Shown: positions 36,597 to 46,481, numbered from the stretch's first letter. The stretch is DNA of 64,000 bases from Vibrio sp. 10N.261.45.E2 (GCF_002875705.1 NZ_MCZZ01000127.1:1-64000); one strand, 5' to 3'. The notes: generated from the sequence alone by a model not told the origin. Numbers and translations are program-made.

Positions 36597-37964
36597 CTAA
36601 CCGGTTAGCACGGTATCTTCTGGATATTTGAGTAATGAAGGTTCTGGACGCGCCAACATGTAAGCTAAGGTCAAGGGACCTATCCGTCCAATCACCATAA
36701 CCACAATCATGATGTATTTTCCTGGCTCAGTCAGATTCGCGGTTAAACCTGCTGTTAATCCCACCGTTGCAAAGGCTGAAATCACCTCAAACATCACTCG
36801 ATCAAACGCCGCCTTTTCAGTCAGCATTAACAAAAACATTGCGGTGGTTAATAGCGCCCCACTTACCACAATAATGGCCAATGACTTTGTTACCGCTTGC
36901 CAAGTCACCGTACGCTTAAACATCACGACATGCTTTTTCTGACGTAGGAAAGTCCACGTTGCGACAAATGCGACCGCAAAGGTCGATACCTTAATACCAC
37001 CACCAGTGGAAGTCGAACCAGCACCAATCAACATTAGTACTATCATCACCAATAATGCCGGTTGCGTATACTGAGACAAGTCCACACTGTTGAAACCAGC
37101 GGTACGAGCACTCGCCGATTGGAAAAATGCGGCTAACCACTGACCTTGTATAGAGAGGCCTTCCATCGTTGCTGAGTTATTCCTCTCCAATAACCAAAAC
37201 ATCACCGTACCCACCAACAACAAAGTTGGCGTTGCGGTCAGCATGATCTTGGTGTGCAGATGCAAGTGCTGGAAGCCTTTACGCCAGTTACTCGATAAGT
37301 CCCCCACTACCGTGAAGCCTAATCCACCAAAGATGAATAAACCCGCCAAAGTACAAATCACCAATGGATCATCAACAAAACTCATCATGCTGTCTGAGAA
37401 CAGCGCGAAACCTGCGTTATTGAATGCAGATATAGCGTGAAAGAGTGCATAAAAGCTTCCCGTTGCCCATCCCATTTCTGGAACCCAACGGAAACAGAGC
37501 AATACAAACCCAACCAACTCCGCCACCAACGCAAAGATGATGATCTTCTTAACTAATTTGCGGAGATTGATCTTACGATCTTGACCCAACGCTTCCTTCG
37601 CCAATGCTTGTTGCTTGAGACTTAATCTAACGCCAAACATATAGAGCAGCACTGCAGACAGGGTCATCTGCCCTAAACCGCCGACTTGCATCAAAAACAT
37701 CAGCAGTATTTTGCCCGCCAGAGTGAAATGTTCACCCGTATCGACAACACCCAAGCCTGTCACACTGATTGCGGATGTGGCAGTAAACAGCGCATCTGTA
37801 AAACTAAGTCCAGTTACAGAAAAGACTGGCAGCGTCAACAAGATTGCAGAAGGGATAAGAACACCTAAGAAACTCGTAAGGATAATCTTTGGCTCTGAGC
37901 CTTTGCGCGGCTTTTTATCTGTCTTGAGCGTGTAGAAAGTACCTTTTCGTTTCAACGAATTCAT
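36597..37964 (-). CDS. ktrB: Potassium uptake channel subunit KtrB
   Basis: A 455-aa TrkH/KtrB-family membrane protein with four M1-P-M2 repeats. Selectivity-filter glycines lie in the pore loops (for example TSAISVTGLGVVDTG near residue 65, AFNNAGFALFS near 187, SARTAGFNSVDL near 288, ISAFATVGLTAGLT near 400). Together with the KtrA ring it forms a sodium-activated potassium uptake system first described in V. alginolyticus. The 455-aa length agrees with my memory of that protein. The gene follows ktrA by 33 nt and is the end of the operon. The N-terminus is basic and cytoplasmic (KTDKKPRKGSEPK). Confidence 0.93.
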   Translation of the reverse strand: MNSLKRKGTFYTLKTDKKPRKGSEPKIILTSFLGVLIPSAILLTLPVFSVTGLSFTDALFTATSAISVTGLGVVDTGEHFTLAGKILLMFLMQVGGLGQMTLSAVLLYMFGVRLSLKQQALAKEALGQDRKINLRKLVKKIIIFALVAELVGFVLLCFRWVPEMGWATGSFYALFHAISAFNNAGFALFSDSMMSFVDDPLVICTLAGLFIFGGLGFTVVGDLSSNWRKGFQHLHLHTKIMLTATPTLLLVGTVMFWLLERNNSATMEGLSIQGQWLAAFFQSASARTAGFNSVDLSQYTQPALLVMIVLMLIGAGSTSTGGGIKVSTFAVAFVATWTFLRQKKHVVMFKRTVTWQAVTKSLAIIVVSGALLTTAMFLLMLTEKAAFDRVMFEVISAFATVGLTAGLTANLTEPGKYIMIVVMVIGRIGPLTLAYMLARPEPSLLKYPEDTVLTG

Positions 37965-37997
37965 ACGGTTACCTTATTACCAATTACTTATTACCAG

Positions 37998-38654
37998 TTA
38001 CCAATTGCGTAGCTTTCTAGACAAGGTCTCTTTCGGCCCTGCAATGATCACCACATCACCGATCTCTAAACTGACATCAAGTTCAGGTGCTTTGGTTAGG
38101 TTCGGGCCGCGCTTGAAGCCAAGTACTTCAACCCCTACCTCTTTGCACAGCTTTAGGTCGCGAAGTTGCTTGCCTAAAAACTTTGAGCCAATAACGATTT
38201 CTGTCATCGCTAAGCCACTGCCAAGGTCGATAAATTCGAGAACGCGTCTGTCCAGCATCTTACGAGCAACACGAATACCCATATCTCGCTCCGGCATGAT
38301 GATATGGTCAGCACCAATCTTAGAGAGGATCTTGCCGTGGAACTTATCATTCGCCTTAACCCAAACTGCTTTTGCTCCAGATTCTTTCACCACCAGCGTT
38401 GTGAGAATACTGGAGTTAACATCAGAGCCAATAGATACCATCACCATATCGTAATCGTCGAGTCTTAACTCTTTAACTGTCTCTTCGCTTGTACAGTTCG
38501 CAACAATCGCTTGTGAAACAAAAGCCGCCGCTTCTTTCACTCGCTCTTCATCAATATCGACGGCTAATACCTGTGCCCCAGAACTTTGCAGCTCTTTGCA
38601 AACAGATAAACCAAAACGCCCTAAACCGATAACTGCATATTGTTTGTCGCTCAT
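37998..38654 (-). CDS. ktrA: Potassium uptake regulatory subunit KtrA
   Basis: A 218-aa RCK protein. The N-terminal Rossmann fold has the nucleotide-binding motif VIGLGRFGLSVCKEL (about 8-22), with the acidic residue at AVDIDEERV. The C-terminal TrkA-C domain covers about 140-218. It forms an octameric ring under KtrB and gates it in response to ATP/ADP and, in some species, c-di-AMP. It lies first in a ktrA-ktrB operon. The last codons, Asn-Trp-stop, are repeated in frame 21 nt further on (37977-37985), showing a recent local duplication of the gene end. Confidence 0.93.
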   Translation of the reverse strand: MSDKQYAVIGLGRFGLSVCKELQSSGAQVLAVDIDEERVKEAAAFVSQAIVANCTSEETVKELRLDDYDMVMVSIGSDVNSSILTTLVVKESGAKAVWVKANDKFHGKILSKIGADHIIMPERDMGIRVARKMLDRRVLEFIDLGSGLAMTEIVIGSKFLGKQLRDLKLCKEVGVEVLGFKRGPNLTKAPELDVSLEIGDVVIIAGPKETLSRKLRNW

Positions 38655-38840
38655 TTGAAATCCTGTTTAGAAATTTTAATTACACGGGGTAGCTAAACCT
38701 ACATTAGTTTCTAACTCAAAAAAAGTTAGTTCTGCAATAATAAGGTTATACTATTGTTATAATCGCTTGATTTATAAAGGTAGAGAACATCTCGAGTTTC
38801 TGCTAATTTCCAATTCATAATTTCTGCGGCAGCACACACA

Positions 38841-39956
38841 ATGAATGAATTCTTAACCCAAGTACAAACCTACATCAATCAGAGCCATAGTGACTGGGCG
38901 AATAGCGTCCTATTCATCACTATTGCGAGTTTTTTAGCTTGGGTAGCTTGGCGAATTATCCACAATCGCTTAGAAGTTTTGGCACAAAGAACCCACTTCC
39001 ACTGGGATGATTTGCTACTAGAGGCACTGAAAACTCCTGTCAGTACGTTACTTTGGTGTTGGCCCGCGACCGTTTCTATCGGATTAATTCTTCAAGATCA
39101 GTTTGGCAACGAAATCAATTGGTTAAAAACGCTCAAGCACATATTGATCATATGTACCTTCGTTTGGTTTACCTTACGAATGATCACTAATGCTGAAGCG
39201 TACGTCTTAGAGCAAAACAACAGAGATGAAACGACTGTACAGGCGATTGCAAAAGTCGCTCGTCTGTTCTTTATGGTCATGGGTGGCCTGACCATCATGC
39301 AGGCGTTCGGACTCAGTCTTTCCGGCTTACTGACCTTTGGTGGTGTAGGTGGTTTGATTGTCGGTTTGGCAGCAAAAGATCTGCTCTCGAATTTCTTTGG
39401 CGGTATGATGATTTACTTCGACCGCCCTTTTAAAGTCGGTGATTGGATTCGCTCTCCCGACCGTCAAATCGAAGGCACTGTCGAACGCATTGGCTGGCGC
39501 ATGACCATTATTCGCACCTTCGACAAACGCCCGTTGTACGTACCAAATTCGGTATTCAGTAACATTGTGGTGGAAAACCCATCGCGAATGCTGAACCGCC
39601 GAATCAATGAAACCTTCGGGCTTCGTTACGAAGACGCGAGCAAGCTGGCTCTCATTGTTGATGACGTAAAAGCCATGCTTGAAACGCATCCAGATATCGA
39701 TGCTAAACAAACACTCATCGTTAACTTTGATAAATTTGGTCCATCTACACTGAACTTCTTTATCTATACCTTCACCAAAACCGTCAACTGGGTTAGATAC
39801 CACGAAGTTAAACAAGATGTTTTGCTGCAGGTGTTGACGATCATTCATAAGCATAATGCAGATATCGCGTTCCCAACACAAACACTCAAAATCGACCCAC
39901 AAGGCTTTAGTGACGCTCAAGATATGGTTACTTCTAATCCAGCAGGTCACCAATAA
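38841..39956 (+). CDS. MscS-family mechanosensitive channel (YnaI-like), 371 aa
   Basis: About five hydrophobic segments lie in residues 20-190. The last, pore-lining helix is glycine-rich (LSGLLTFGGVGGLIVGLAAKDLLSNFFGG, about 153-181) and is followed by the beta domain motif MMIYFDRPFKVGDWI, characteristic of MscS-type channels. The extra membrane segments before the core resemble YnaI-type channels rather than the three-helix MscS. It releases solutes on hypo-osmotic shock. It is divergent from ktrAB, so uptake and release functions of osmoregulation lie side by side; co-regulation is not shown. Confidence 0.9.
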   Translation: MNEFLTQVQTYINQSHSDWANSVLFITIASFLAWVAWRIIHNRLEVLAQRTHFHWDDLLLEALKTPVSTLLWCWPATVSIGLILQDQFGNEINWLKTLKHILIICTFVWFTLRMITNAEAYVLEQNNRDETTVQAIAKVARLFFMVMGGLTIMQAFGLSLSGLLTFGGVGGLIVGLAAKDLLSNFFGGMMIYFDRPFKVGDWIRSPDRQIEGTVERIGWRMTIIRTFDKRPLYVPNSVFSNIVVENPSRMLNRRINETFGLRYEDASKLALIVDDVKAMLETHPDIDAKQTLIVNFDKFGPSTLNFFIYTFTKTVNWVRYHEVKQDVLLQVLTIIHKHNADIAFPTQTLKIDPQGFSDAQDMVTSNPAGHQ

Positions 39957-40062
39957 GCAACTCCTCTGATGTTTATAGATAAGTAAGTGGGTTATCGATA
40001 ATTAAAAAAGGTGAAGCGTGGTAACATGGGGCCAATATTTTAAGGCACCCAATTACCACGCT

Positions 40063-41556
40063 ATGATTTTACCTGTCATTCTAGCCGGCGGCTCTGGTAG
40101 CCGCCTCTGGCCACTGTCTCGCGAGCTTTACCCTAAGCAATTCCTCAATATTGCTGGCGAGCAATCGATGCTTCAGCAAACCCTTTTGCGTTTGCATGGC
40201 CTTGAATCGCACTTAAGTGATACCGAGTGTGCTGCTCCCTTCATTATCTGTAACGAAGAACACCGCTTCATTACTGCGGAGCAAACCCGATCGGCTAACA
40301 TCGAGCACAGTGGTATTTTGCTAGAACCTGTCGGCAGAAACACGGCGCCCGCCATCGCACTAGCAGCATTACAAGTCTTAAGCCACTCAAACAACAACCA
40401 ACATAACGAACCAGATCCAATATTATTGGTACTGGCAGCCGATCATCACATCGCCAAAACGACCGAATTTCAACAAACGGTGGCGAGAGGCGTTGAATAC
40501 GCGAAACAAGGTAAACTCGTCACATTTGGTATTACTCCGAGCGCACCCGAAACTGGCTATGGTTATATCAAGCAAGGAGAGCCTCTCTCCCAAAATGCTT
40601 ATGCGATTGAATGTTTCGTTGAAAAGCCCGACCTAGCAACAGCAGAGCAGTACATTAATTCGGGACAATACCTATGGAACAGCGGTATGTTCATGTTTAG
40701 AGCATCACGCTACCTTGAAGAACTCGCCGAACACCACCCTGAGATATTAGCGGCTTGTAAGCTAGCTCTTGAGAAGCAAAGTACCGACCTCGACTTTATC
40801 CGCATTGACGCTGAAGCATTCAAAAGTAGCCCGAGCGACTCTATAGATTACGCTGTGATGGAAAAAACGTCACACGCTGCTGTGATTCCGATGGATGTTG
40901 GTTGGAATGACATTGGATCGTGGTCTGCTATTTGGGATGTCAGTGATAAGGATGAGCACAACAACGTCATTGAAGGCGATGTGTTGACTGTCGATTCTCA
41001 GCACAACTACATCCATGCTGAAAATAAACTGGTTGCGACTGTCGGTGTTGAAAACCTAATTATTGTCGAAACCAAAGACGCCATACTTGTCGCCAATAAG
41101 GACAATGTTCAGGGTGTGAAATCGATTGTCAGCCAGTTAAATCAAGCCGAACGCACAGAGCATGTCCATCACCGAGAAGTGTTTAGACCCTGGGGTAAAT
41201 ACGATGTAGTCGATATAGGCAAGCGCGACAAAGTTAAACGTATCACCGTAAAACCCGGTCATAAGTTGTCGTTACAAATGCACTACCACAGAGCGGAACA
41301 TTGGGTTGTTGTGGCCGGCATCGCGAAGGTAACTAATAATGAAAAAACGTACCTAGTCGGGGAAGATCAATCCACTTACATTCCATTAGGTCACATTCAT
41401 AACCTAGAGAATCCAGGGAGCATCCCACTCGAAATGATTGAAGTGCAAACAGGCAGTCATTTAAGTGAAAACGACATCATTCGATATCAAGACAGCTATG
41501 GGCGAGATGTGCTCAATCAACAAGTTCACTCATCTAAGCACAACCAAACAAAATAA
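40063..41556 (+). CDS. manC: Mannose-1-phosphate guanylyltransferase / mannose-6-phosphate isomerase
   Basis: Makes GDP-mannose from mannose 1-phosphate and GTP. The nucleotidyltransferase domain has GGSGSRLWPLSRELYPKQ at about residues 9-26 and the FVEKPD motif near 187. The C-terminal cupin (type-II isomerase domain) has RPWGKYDVVD, VKPGHKLSLQMHYHR and EHWVVVAG. The start at 40063 gives the N-terminus usual for the family. A GTG at 40018 with AAGGTGA upstream would add 15 residues and cannot be excluded. It is followed after 15 nt by the phosphomannomutase gene, forming a GDP-mannose operon for polysaccharide or O-antigen synthesis; no glycosyltransferases are in the window. Confidence 0.9.
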   Translation: MILPVILAGGSGSRLWPLSRELYPKQFLNIAGEQSMLQQTLLRLHGLESHLSDTECAAPFIICNEEHRFITAEQTRSANIEHSGILLEPVGRNTAPAIALAALQVLSHSNNNQHNEPDPILLVLAADHHIAKTTEFQQTVARGVEYAKQGKLVTFGITPSAPETGYGYIKQGEPLSQNAYAIECFVEKPDLATAEQYINSGQYLWNSGMFMFRASRYLEELAEHHPEILAACKLALEKQSTDLDFIRIDAEAFKSSPSDSIDYAVMEKTSHAAVIPMDVGWNDIGSWSAIWDVSDKDEHNNVIEGDVLTVDSQHNYIHAENKLVATVGVENLIIVETKDAILVANKDNVQGVKSIVSQLNQAERTEHVHHREVFRPWGKYDVVDIGKRDKVKRITVKPGHKLSLQMHYHRAEHWVVVAGIAKVTNNEKTYLVGEDQSTYIPLGHIHNLENPGSIPLEMIEVQTGSHLSENDIIRYQDSYGRDVLNQQVHSSKHNQTK

Positions 41557-41571
41557 AGCAGCCACAAATCG

Positions 41572-42996
41572 ATGAAATCAACATTAGACCTTAGCTGCTT
41601 TAAGAACAACGATATCCGCGGCATCATTGGTCAACAAATCAATGAGCCGCTAGCCTATCTACTCGGCAAGGCATTTGGCGAATACGCACTGTCCGCCGCA
41701 CCTAAAACCTCATTCGATGACTTGGTTCAGGTAGTCATTGGTCGTGATAACCGTGAAACGTCCCTTTCATTACAAGAGGCTATGACCAAAGGCTTAATCA
41801 AATCAGGGATAACCGTGATAGATCTAGGCTTGACAGGCACTGAAGAGGTCTACTTTGCGACTCGCCACCTAAAAGCAGTTGGCGGCGTTCAAATTACAGC
41901 AAGCCACAATCCAATCAATTACAACGGAATGAAATTGGTCGGTGTAGACGCAAGCCCGATAAGTAAAAACTGTGGTTTGGATGAAATCAAACAACGCATT
42001 GAAGTACTGAATCAAGAACTGAACAGCGGTTCAACTATCGGTCATGCACACCCCACTAACTCTAGTAGATCGACCAGTATTCTCGCTCCTTATGTAGACC
42101 ATCTACTCTCCTATATTTCTCCGTCTAAGCTTTCACCAATGAAGATTGTGGTCAACGCAGGAAACGGCGTTGCAGGGCATGTCATTGATGCTTTAGAGAA
42201 CAAGTTTAACAAACTCAGCGTCCCTATCACTTTCGTCAAGGTTCATCATACAGCCGATGGAAACTTCCCTAATGGTATTCCAAACCCATTGATTAGAGAT
42301 AACCAAGCAGCCACTCGAGATGCCGTTTTAGGATACTCTGCCGACCTTGGAATTGCTTGGGATGGAGACTTCGACCGATGCTTTTTCTTTGATGAGAAAG
42401 GCAATTACATCGAGGGTTATTACATTGTCGGATTGCTTGCTGAAGCATTCTTGACTAAACAACCTAACGCGACTGTATTGCACGACATGCGCATGACATG
42501 GAACACGATTGAAGTCGCCAACACACATGGTGGCAAAGCGATTGGGATTAAAGCGGGACACGCACTTATCAAAGAGAAAATGCGTGAAACAAATGCCGTC
42601 TATGGTGGCGAAATGAGCGCACACCATTATTTTCGTGATTTCGGATATTGCGATTCAGGCATGATTCCTTGGTTACTGGTTATTGAACTGATGTCAAAAA
42701 CTCAACAATCTCTTCACCAATTGACAAGTACCAGTATGCATAGATTCCCCTCTTCCGGAGAGATAAATCGCAGAGTTTCAGACCCCGAACAGGTCATGGC
42801 TTACGTGTTATCGCACTACCGAGATGATGCCATTGAGATCGATCATACAGACGGTATCAGTATGGACATGGGAACATGGCGTTTTAACTTAAGGCAATCG
42901 AATACAGAGCCATTGATACGTCTCAACGTAGAAACCAAGAAAGATAAAAATTTGTTGTCACGTAAAGTCGACGAGTTACTGTCTTTTATCATTTAA
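41572..42996 (+). CDS. manB: Phosphomannomutase
   Basis: A 474-aa alpha-D-phosphohexomutase that interconverts mannose 6-phosphate and mannose 1-phosphate. The phosphoserine is Ser111 in QITASHNPINYNGMK, the metal loop DGDFDRCFFF is near residue 263, the sugar-binding loop GGEMSAHHYFRDF is near 350, and the phosphate-binding RQSNTEPLIRLNVE is near the C-terminus. GEMSAHHYF is the phosphomannomutase version of this loop, and the pairing with manC supports the mannose assignment. It is the last gene of the operon and ends at a strong terminator. The N-terminus has a moderately diverged LSCFKNNDIRG in place of the usual FKAYDIRG. Confidence 0.9.
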   Translation: MKSTLDLSCFKNNDIRGIIGQQINEPLAYLLGKAFGEYALSAAPKTSFDDLVQVVIGRDNRETSLSLQEAMTKGLIKSGITVIDLGLTGTEEVYFATRHLKAVGGVQITASHNPINYNGMKLVGVDASPISKNCGLDEIKQRIEVLNQELNSGSTIGHAHPTNSSRSTSILAPYVDHLLSYISPSKLSPMKIVVNAGNGVAGHVIDALENKFNKLSVPITFVKVHHTADGNFPNGIPNPLIRDNQAATRDAVLGYSADLGIAWDGDFDRCFFFDEKGNYIEGYYIVGLLAEAFLTKQPNATVLHDMRMTWNTIEVANTHGGKAIGIKAGHALIKEKMRETNAVYGGEMSAHHYFRDFGYCDSGMIPWLLVIELMSKTQQSLHQLTSTSMHRFPSSGEINRRVSDPEQVMAYVLSHYRDDAIEIDHTDGISMDMGTWRFNLRQSNTEPLIRLNVETKKDKNLLSRKVDELLSFII

Positions 42997-43036
42997 GAGT
43001 ACAAGGTACTTCCGGTTTACAACTAAGAACCACAAA

Positions 43037-43070
43037 AAAGCCCTTACTAACGATTGCTAGTAAGGGCTTT
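43037..43070. terminator. Bidirectional terminator between manB and aroG
   Basis: AAAGCCCTTACTA pairs perfectly with TAGTAAGGGCTTT around an eight-base loop. It can serve both converging genes. Confidence 0.92.
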
Positions 43071-43106
43071 CAGTTTTCAGTCGCTTAGTTATTGACTGTA
43101 ATTAGC

Positions 43107-44159
43107 CTATTTGTTGCGGCGAGCTTCAACTGCACCTGCTAGTTGACGAAGTACAGCTTCAGTATCTTCCCAACCAATACAAGCATCAGTAATCGACTGA
43201 CCGTATGTGGCAGCTTTACCGTCAACTAAGTCTTGGCGACCTTCAACTAAGTGAGATTCAATCATCACACCAAAAATAGCTTTGTCACCACCAGAGATCT
43301 GCGCGCTTACGTCATCAGACACGTTCATTTGGCGCTTGAACTGCTTAGAGCTGTTTGCGTGACTGAAGTCGATCATCACTTTTTGTGGAAGACCAGAAGC
43401 TTCTAGCTCCTCTTTGATCTTGCCAACATGTTCTGCGCTGTAGTTTGGCTCTTTACCACCACGTAGGATGATATGACAATCTGGGTTACCAGCCGTTTCA
43501 ACGATAGCTGAGTGGCCGTATTTAGTTACCGACAAGAAGTGGTGAGAAGCGCTTGCAGAACGGATTGCGTCTGTTGCGATCTTGATGTTGCCATCAGTAC
43601 CATTCTTAAAGCCAACTGGGCAAGATAGACCCGAAGCCAGTTCGCGGTGAACTTGAGATTCAGTAGTACGCGCACCAATTGCACCCCAACTGATTAAATC
43701 AGCAACGTATTGAGGCGTGATCATGTCTAGGAATTCGCTTGCGGTTGGCATTCCCATGTCAGTTAGGTCAAGCAGTAGCTTACGACCTAGTCGAAGACCA
43801 TCATTTAGCTTGAACGTATCGTTCATGTACGGGTCATTGATTAGACCTTTCCAACCAACAGTTGTACGTGGCTTTTCAAAGTAAACGCGCATTACGATTT
43901 CAAGGTTATCGCCAAGCTCGTCGCGCAACACTTTCAAGCGCTTACCGTACTCAAGAGCGGCCTCTGTGTCATGAATAGAACATGGGCCTACAATAACAAG
44001 CAAGCGGTCATCGCTTTCTTCTAAAATATTGTGGATCGCTTTGCGGCTTTCAAAGGTTGTAGAAGAAGCAACTTCAGTCGCTGGAAACTTTTCTAAAACA
44101 GCAACAGGGGGTAATAACTCTTTTACTTTGTTAATTCTTACATCATCAGTCTGGAACAT
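43107..44159 (-). CDS. aroG: 3-deoxy-7-phosphoheptulonate synthase (DAHP synthase, AroG type)
   Basis: First enzyme of the shikimate pathway: condenses phosphoenolpyruvate and erythrose 4-phosphate in the cytoplasm. The class I-alpha features are all present: VIVGPCSIHD near residues 57-66, RVYFEKPRTTVGWKGL near 92, the metal His/Glu/Asp in DFSHANSSK and MIESHL, and the N-terminal extension (RINKVKELLPPVAVLEKFP) that forms the feedback site in the E. coli enzymes. The 350-aa length equals E. coli AroG. Assignment to the phenylalanine-sensitive form is by similarity only; the Tyr- and Trp-sensitive paralogues are close. It is monocistronic. Confidence 0.92.
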   Translation of the reverse strand: MFQTDDVRINKVKELLPPVAVLEKFPATEVASSTTFESRKAIHNILEESDDRLLVIVGPCSIHDTEAALEYGKRLKVLRDELGDNLEIVMRVYFEKPRTTVGWKGLINDPYMNDTFKLNDGLRLGRKLLLDLTDMGMPTASEFLDMITPQYVADLISWGAIGARTTESQVHRELASGLSCPVGFKNGTDGNIKIATDAIRSASASHHFLSVTKYGHSAIVETAGNPDCHIILRGGKEPNYSAEHVGKIKEELEASGLPQKVMIDFSHANSSKQFKRQMNVSDDVSAQISGGDKAIFGVMIESHLVEGRQDLVDGKAATYGQSITDACIGWEDTEAVLRQLAGAVEARRNK

Positions 44160-44486
44160 TGCTTACTTCTTCCTTTTTTCTATCCTTGAGCTGAATGTAC
44201 GTTGTCTCACGTCACTTTCTATCAGCACTAATCTTCTTGTTCCCTGTAACTTAACTAGTAAAAACCCCAGTTTCAATCACTAATTGAAAATAAACGCAAT
44301 TTTTTTTGTGTTTTATATTTATAACACCCTGTATATCATTATTTACACGCTATCGATTGCGTATTTTATAGGAAGGTAAGAAGAACCATCCTTCAAGTTT
44401 CATCATGCATGTAAAATTGGGTCGAACTCAAAAACAAAAAAACGGGCTATCATAGAGAATGCCCGTTTTATTATTTCGGTAGTCGC
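44160..44486. other. Intergenic region between aroG and the duplicated-module lipoprotein gene
   Basis: This 327-nt AT-rich region holds the aroG promoter on its left side and the terminator of the lipoprotein gene at 44439-44469. I could not identify a convincing TyrR or TrpR box. No RNA gene is seen. Confidence 0.5.
44439..44469 (-). terminator. Rho-independent terminator of the 629-aa lipoprotein gene
   Basis: AAAACGGGC pairs with GCCCGTTTT around a 13-base loop, and the minus strand continues with TTTGTTTTTG. Confidence 0.88.
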
Positions 44487-46376
44487 TTACTCTGCGATAG
44501 GCCATTCGATTGTAATATCAAACGAATTGATAGCTACTACCTCACCCAGCAAATTACCATCCTCGCCATTCCCATTGTCGTTATCACCAAAGCGAAGTAT
44601 AAAGTTAGTGTTTAACTTCGTTCCTTCAGCAAGCCCTTTCACTTTTGTATCAAAGTAAGCAGCTTGAAAAGAGTCATAACTTGAATATACTTCTTGCCCT
44701 TCGTCTTCACGATGAGTTCGCTGAACAACTTGTCCTTTAAGCTGGCCAGAAACATATAACGAAAATGTTTCTGTCGCGTTCCAACCATCAAGGTAGATAC
44801 TGATATAAGCATCTGAAGCGGCCTTATCCGAAAATGTATCAGAAACTTCTACATCTACATCAATAGATACCTGACCTAAAGTCGGTGCGTCGCCTTCCTT
44901 AGCCGGAAACTTGGTATCGGTATAAACCCAAAGTGGATTGTCAACGCTTGATTGACGGTTACCAGTAAATTCAATGTCTACACTATGGTTAGTATCATCG
45001 ATTGAATCAAGGATTGTTCCACCAACCAACTGTTCTGAACTTAAAACAGGTGCTAACTCTTTAACCGTGTATTCTTTAACTGTAAACTGTAAATCACCTA
45101 CATCATTATCGTCAGCAACACGAATAATAAAGTTAGTCTTAAACTTCAAACCATCTATTCGAGCATCCAACCTGTAATGACCATAATCTTTAACAAAATC
45201 AGCCTTACTTATACCCTGAGGCCCACCTTTAATATCTACATTACCATTTGGATAATAAACAACACGAACCAGTTCACCCGCCTCATCCAACAGGTAAATA
45301 TCCATATGAGACTTAAAACTTTCCGGTACATCTAGAGAATAGCTAAAGTCGTACTGCTTCAATGTCTTCTCACCCGCCACAAACTGCACCTCTGGATACA
45401 ACCAAGGTTCAGCTAAATCGTTCCTATTAAGGACCGTTTTGAATATACCAAACCCACTTTCATCAAAATGAACTAACTCAGCGTTATCAACCTGGGATGG
45501 CTTAATTACTGGCGCAACGGGAGTCGGAATAATCTCAATCGGATCCCCAAAATCTGGCGGAGTGATAATAATCTCACCTGACTTAGGATCAATTTTTAAC
45601 TCACCAAGATTGAAATGCCTCATTGGTTCAAATTCAATAGTACTTGGAACAGACGCACCATTGAACGCGGTAATCAAAACGACCGCATCCTTATCAATAT
45701 AACGGTAAGCATGCGTACCATAATCACTACCGATCGAACCCTCAATCTCACCAGAATAGGTTGCGCCAAAATTCTTTGATTCCTCACGAGTCTCAGTAAT
45801 AGTTGAATGGTAAAAATCAATATCTTCACGGTCAGCAACAGTGAATGTCACGTAGGAATAGTCCTTATTATCCACATGAATCACTACATGCGTTTTGTCT
45901 GCCCCCAGGACCTCTTCACCTTCTACCAGGTAATATGAATAAAACTGATTGTATTCACCTTTCACAATTTTAGGTTCAATCTTAAAGGTCGCTTCACCAA
46001 AAACCTCAACATCCTGTATGCCATCAACAACAATATCGTTGATATCGTATGTATTCGTGCCGTACATATCCGTCACTACCAAACTGTAATCATTCGTTCG
46101 TACATAATGAACATTGCCATCAAGGTCCTTTACTGCACAAACATTATTATCGAACCCCTGCACACTAACGACTTTATCTTCAGGTAATTCAATATCCTTT
46201 AGACAAGTATTCGACAACGCGTTCATTTCGGTAATGTTAGCCATTGTTGCACCAACGGTAACCGTTCGAGCTTGTGACACTGGTGATTCTGGTGATGTCG
46301 AAGTTGAACTGTCATCACAGCCAACCAATACTAAATTTGCCGCTACCACTATTGAAGATAAACTTACTTTATTCAT
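44487..46376 (-). CDS. Large lipoprotein with duplicated C-terminal module, 629 aa, unknown function
   Basis: I do not recognise a named family. The start at 46376 follows AGTGGAATAC and gives a lipoprotein signal ending LVGC (Cys20), then a Ser/Thr/Pro linker. Residues about 35-280 are a beta-rich domain with two further cysteines (58, 80). Two related modules follow, about 288-440 and 441-624; both end in the same pattern (IDGLKFKTNFIIRVADDND and LAEGTKLNTNFILRFGDND) and are rich in Asp. This suggests a tandem beta-sandwich, possibly calcium-binding, on the cell surface. The gene is divergent from a TetR-type regulator, with three operator-like palindromes between them, so it is probably tightly controlled. 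Confidence 0.8.
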   Translation of the reverse strand: MNKVSLSSIVVAANLVLVGCDDSSTSTSPESPVSQARTVTVGATMANITEMNALSNTCLKDIELPEDKVVSVQGFDNNVCAVKDLDGNVHYVRTNDYSLVVTDMYGTNTYDINDIVVDGIQDVEVFGEATFKIEPKIVKGEYNQFYSYYLVEGEEVLGADKTHVVIHVDNKDYSYVTFTVADREDIDFYHSTITETREESKNFGATYSGEIEGSIGSDYGTHAYRYIDKDAVVLITAFNGASVPSTIEFEPMRHFNLGELKIDPKSGEIIITPPDFGDPIEIIPTPVAPVIKPSQVDNAELVHFDESGFGIFKTVLNRNDLAEPWLYPEVQFVAGEKTLKQYDFSYSLDVPESFKSHMDIYLLDEAGELVRVVYYPNGNVDIKGGPQGISKADFVKDYGHYRLDARIDGLKFKTNFIIRVADDNDVGDLQFTVKEYTVKELAPVLSSEQLVGGTILDSIDDTNHSVDIEFTGNRQSSVDNPLWVYTDTKFPAKEGDAPTLGQVSIDVDVEVSDTFSDKAASDAYISIYLDGWNATETFSLYVSGQLKGQVVQRTHREDEGQEVYSSYDSFQAAYFDTKVKGLAEGTKLNTNFILRFGDNDNGNGEDGNLLGEVVAINSFDITIEWPIAE

Positions 46377-46391
46377 GTATTCCACTCGCAA

Positions 46392-46407
46392 TTGGTACTA
46401 GTACTCA
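46392..46407. promoter_or_regulatory. Operator-like site A before the lipoprotein gene
   Basis: TTGGTACTAGTACTCA matches the 16-bp element of sites B and C at 14 of 16 positions. It lies 16-31 nt upstream of the lipoprotein start codon, so binding would block transcription initiation or early elongation. Confidence 0.65.
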
Positions 46408-46481
46408 TTGATAATAAAAAATTTAACCTTGAGCCTTTCCTCAACCAGAAAGCCGTCTTAGTCAACTGGGAAGCATATTAA

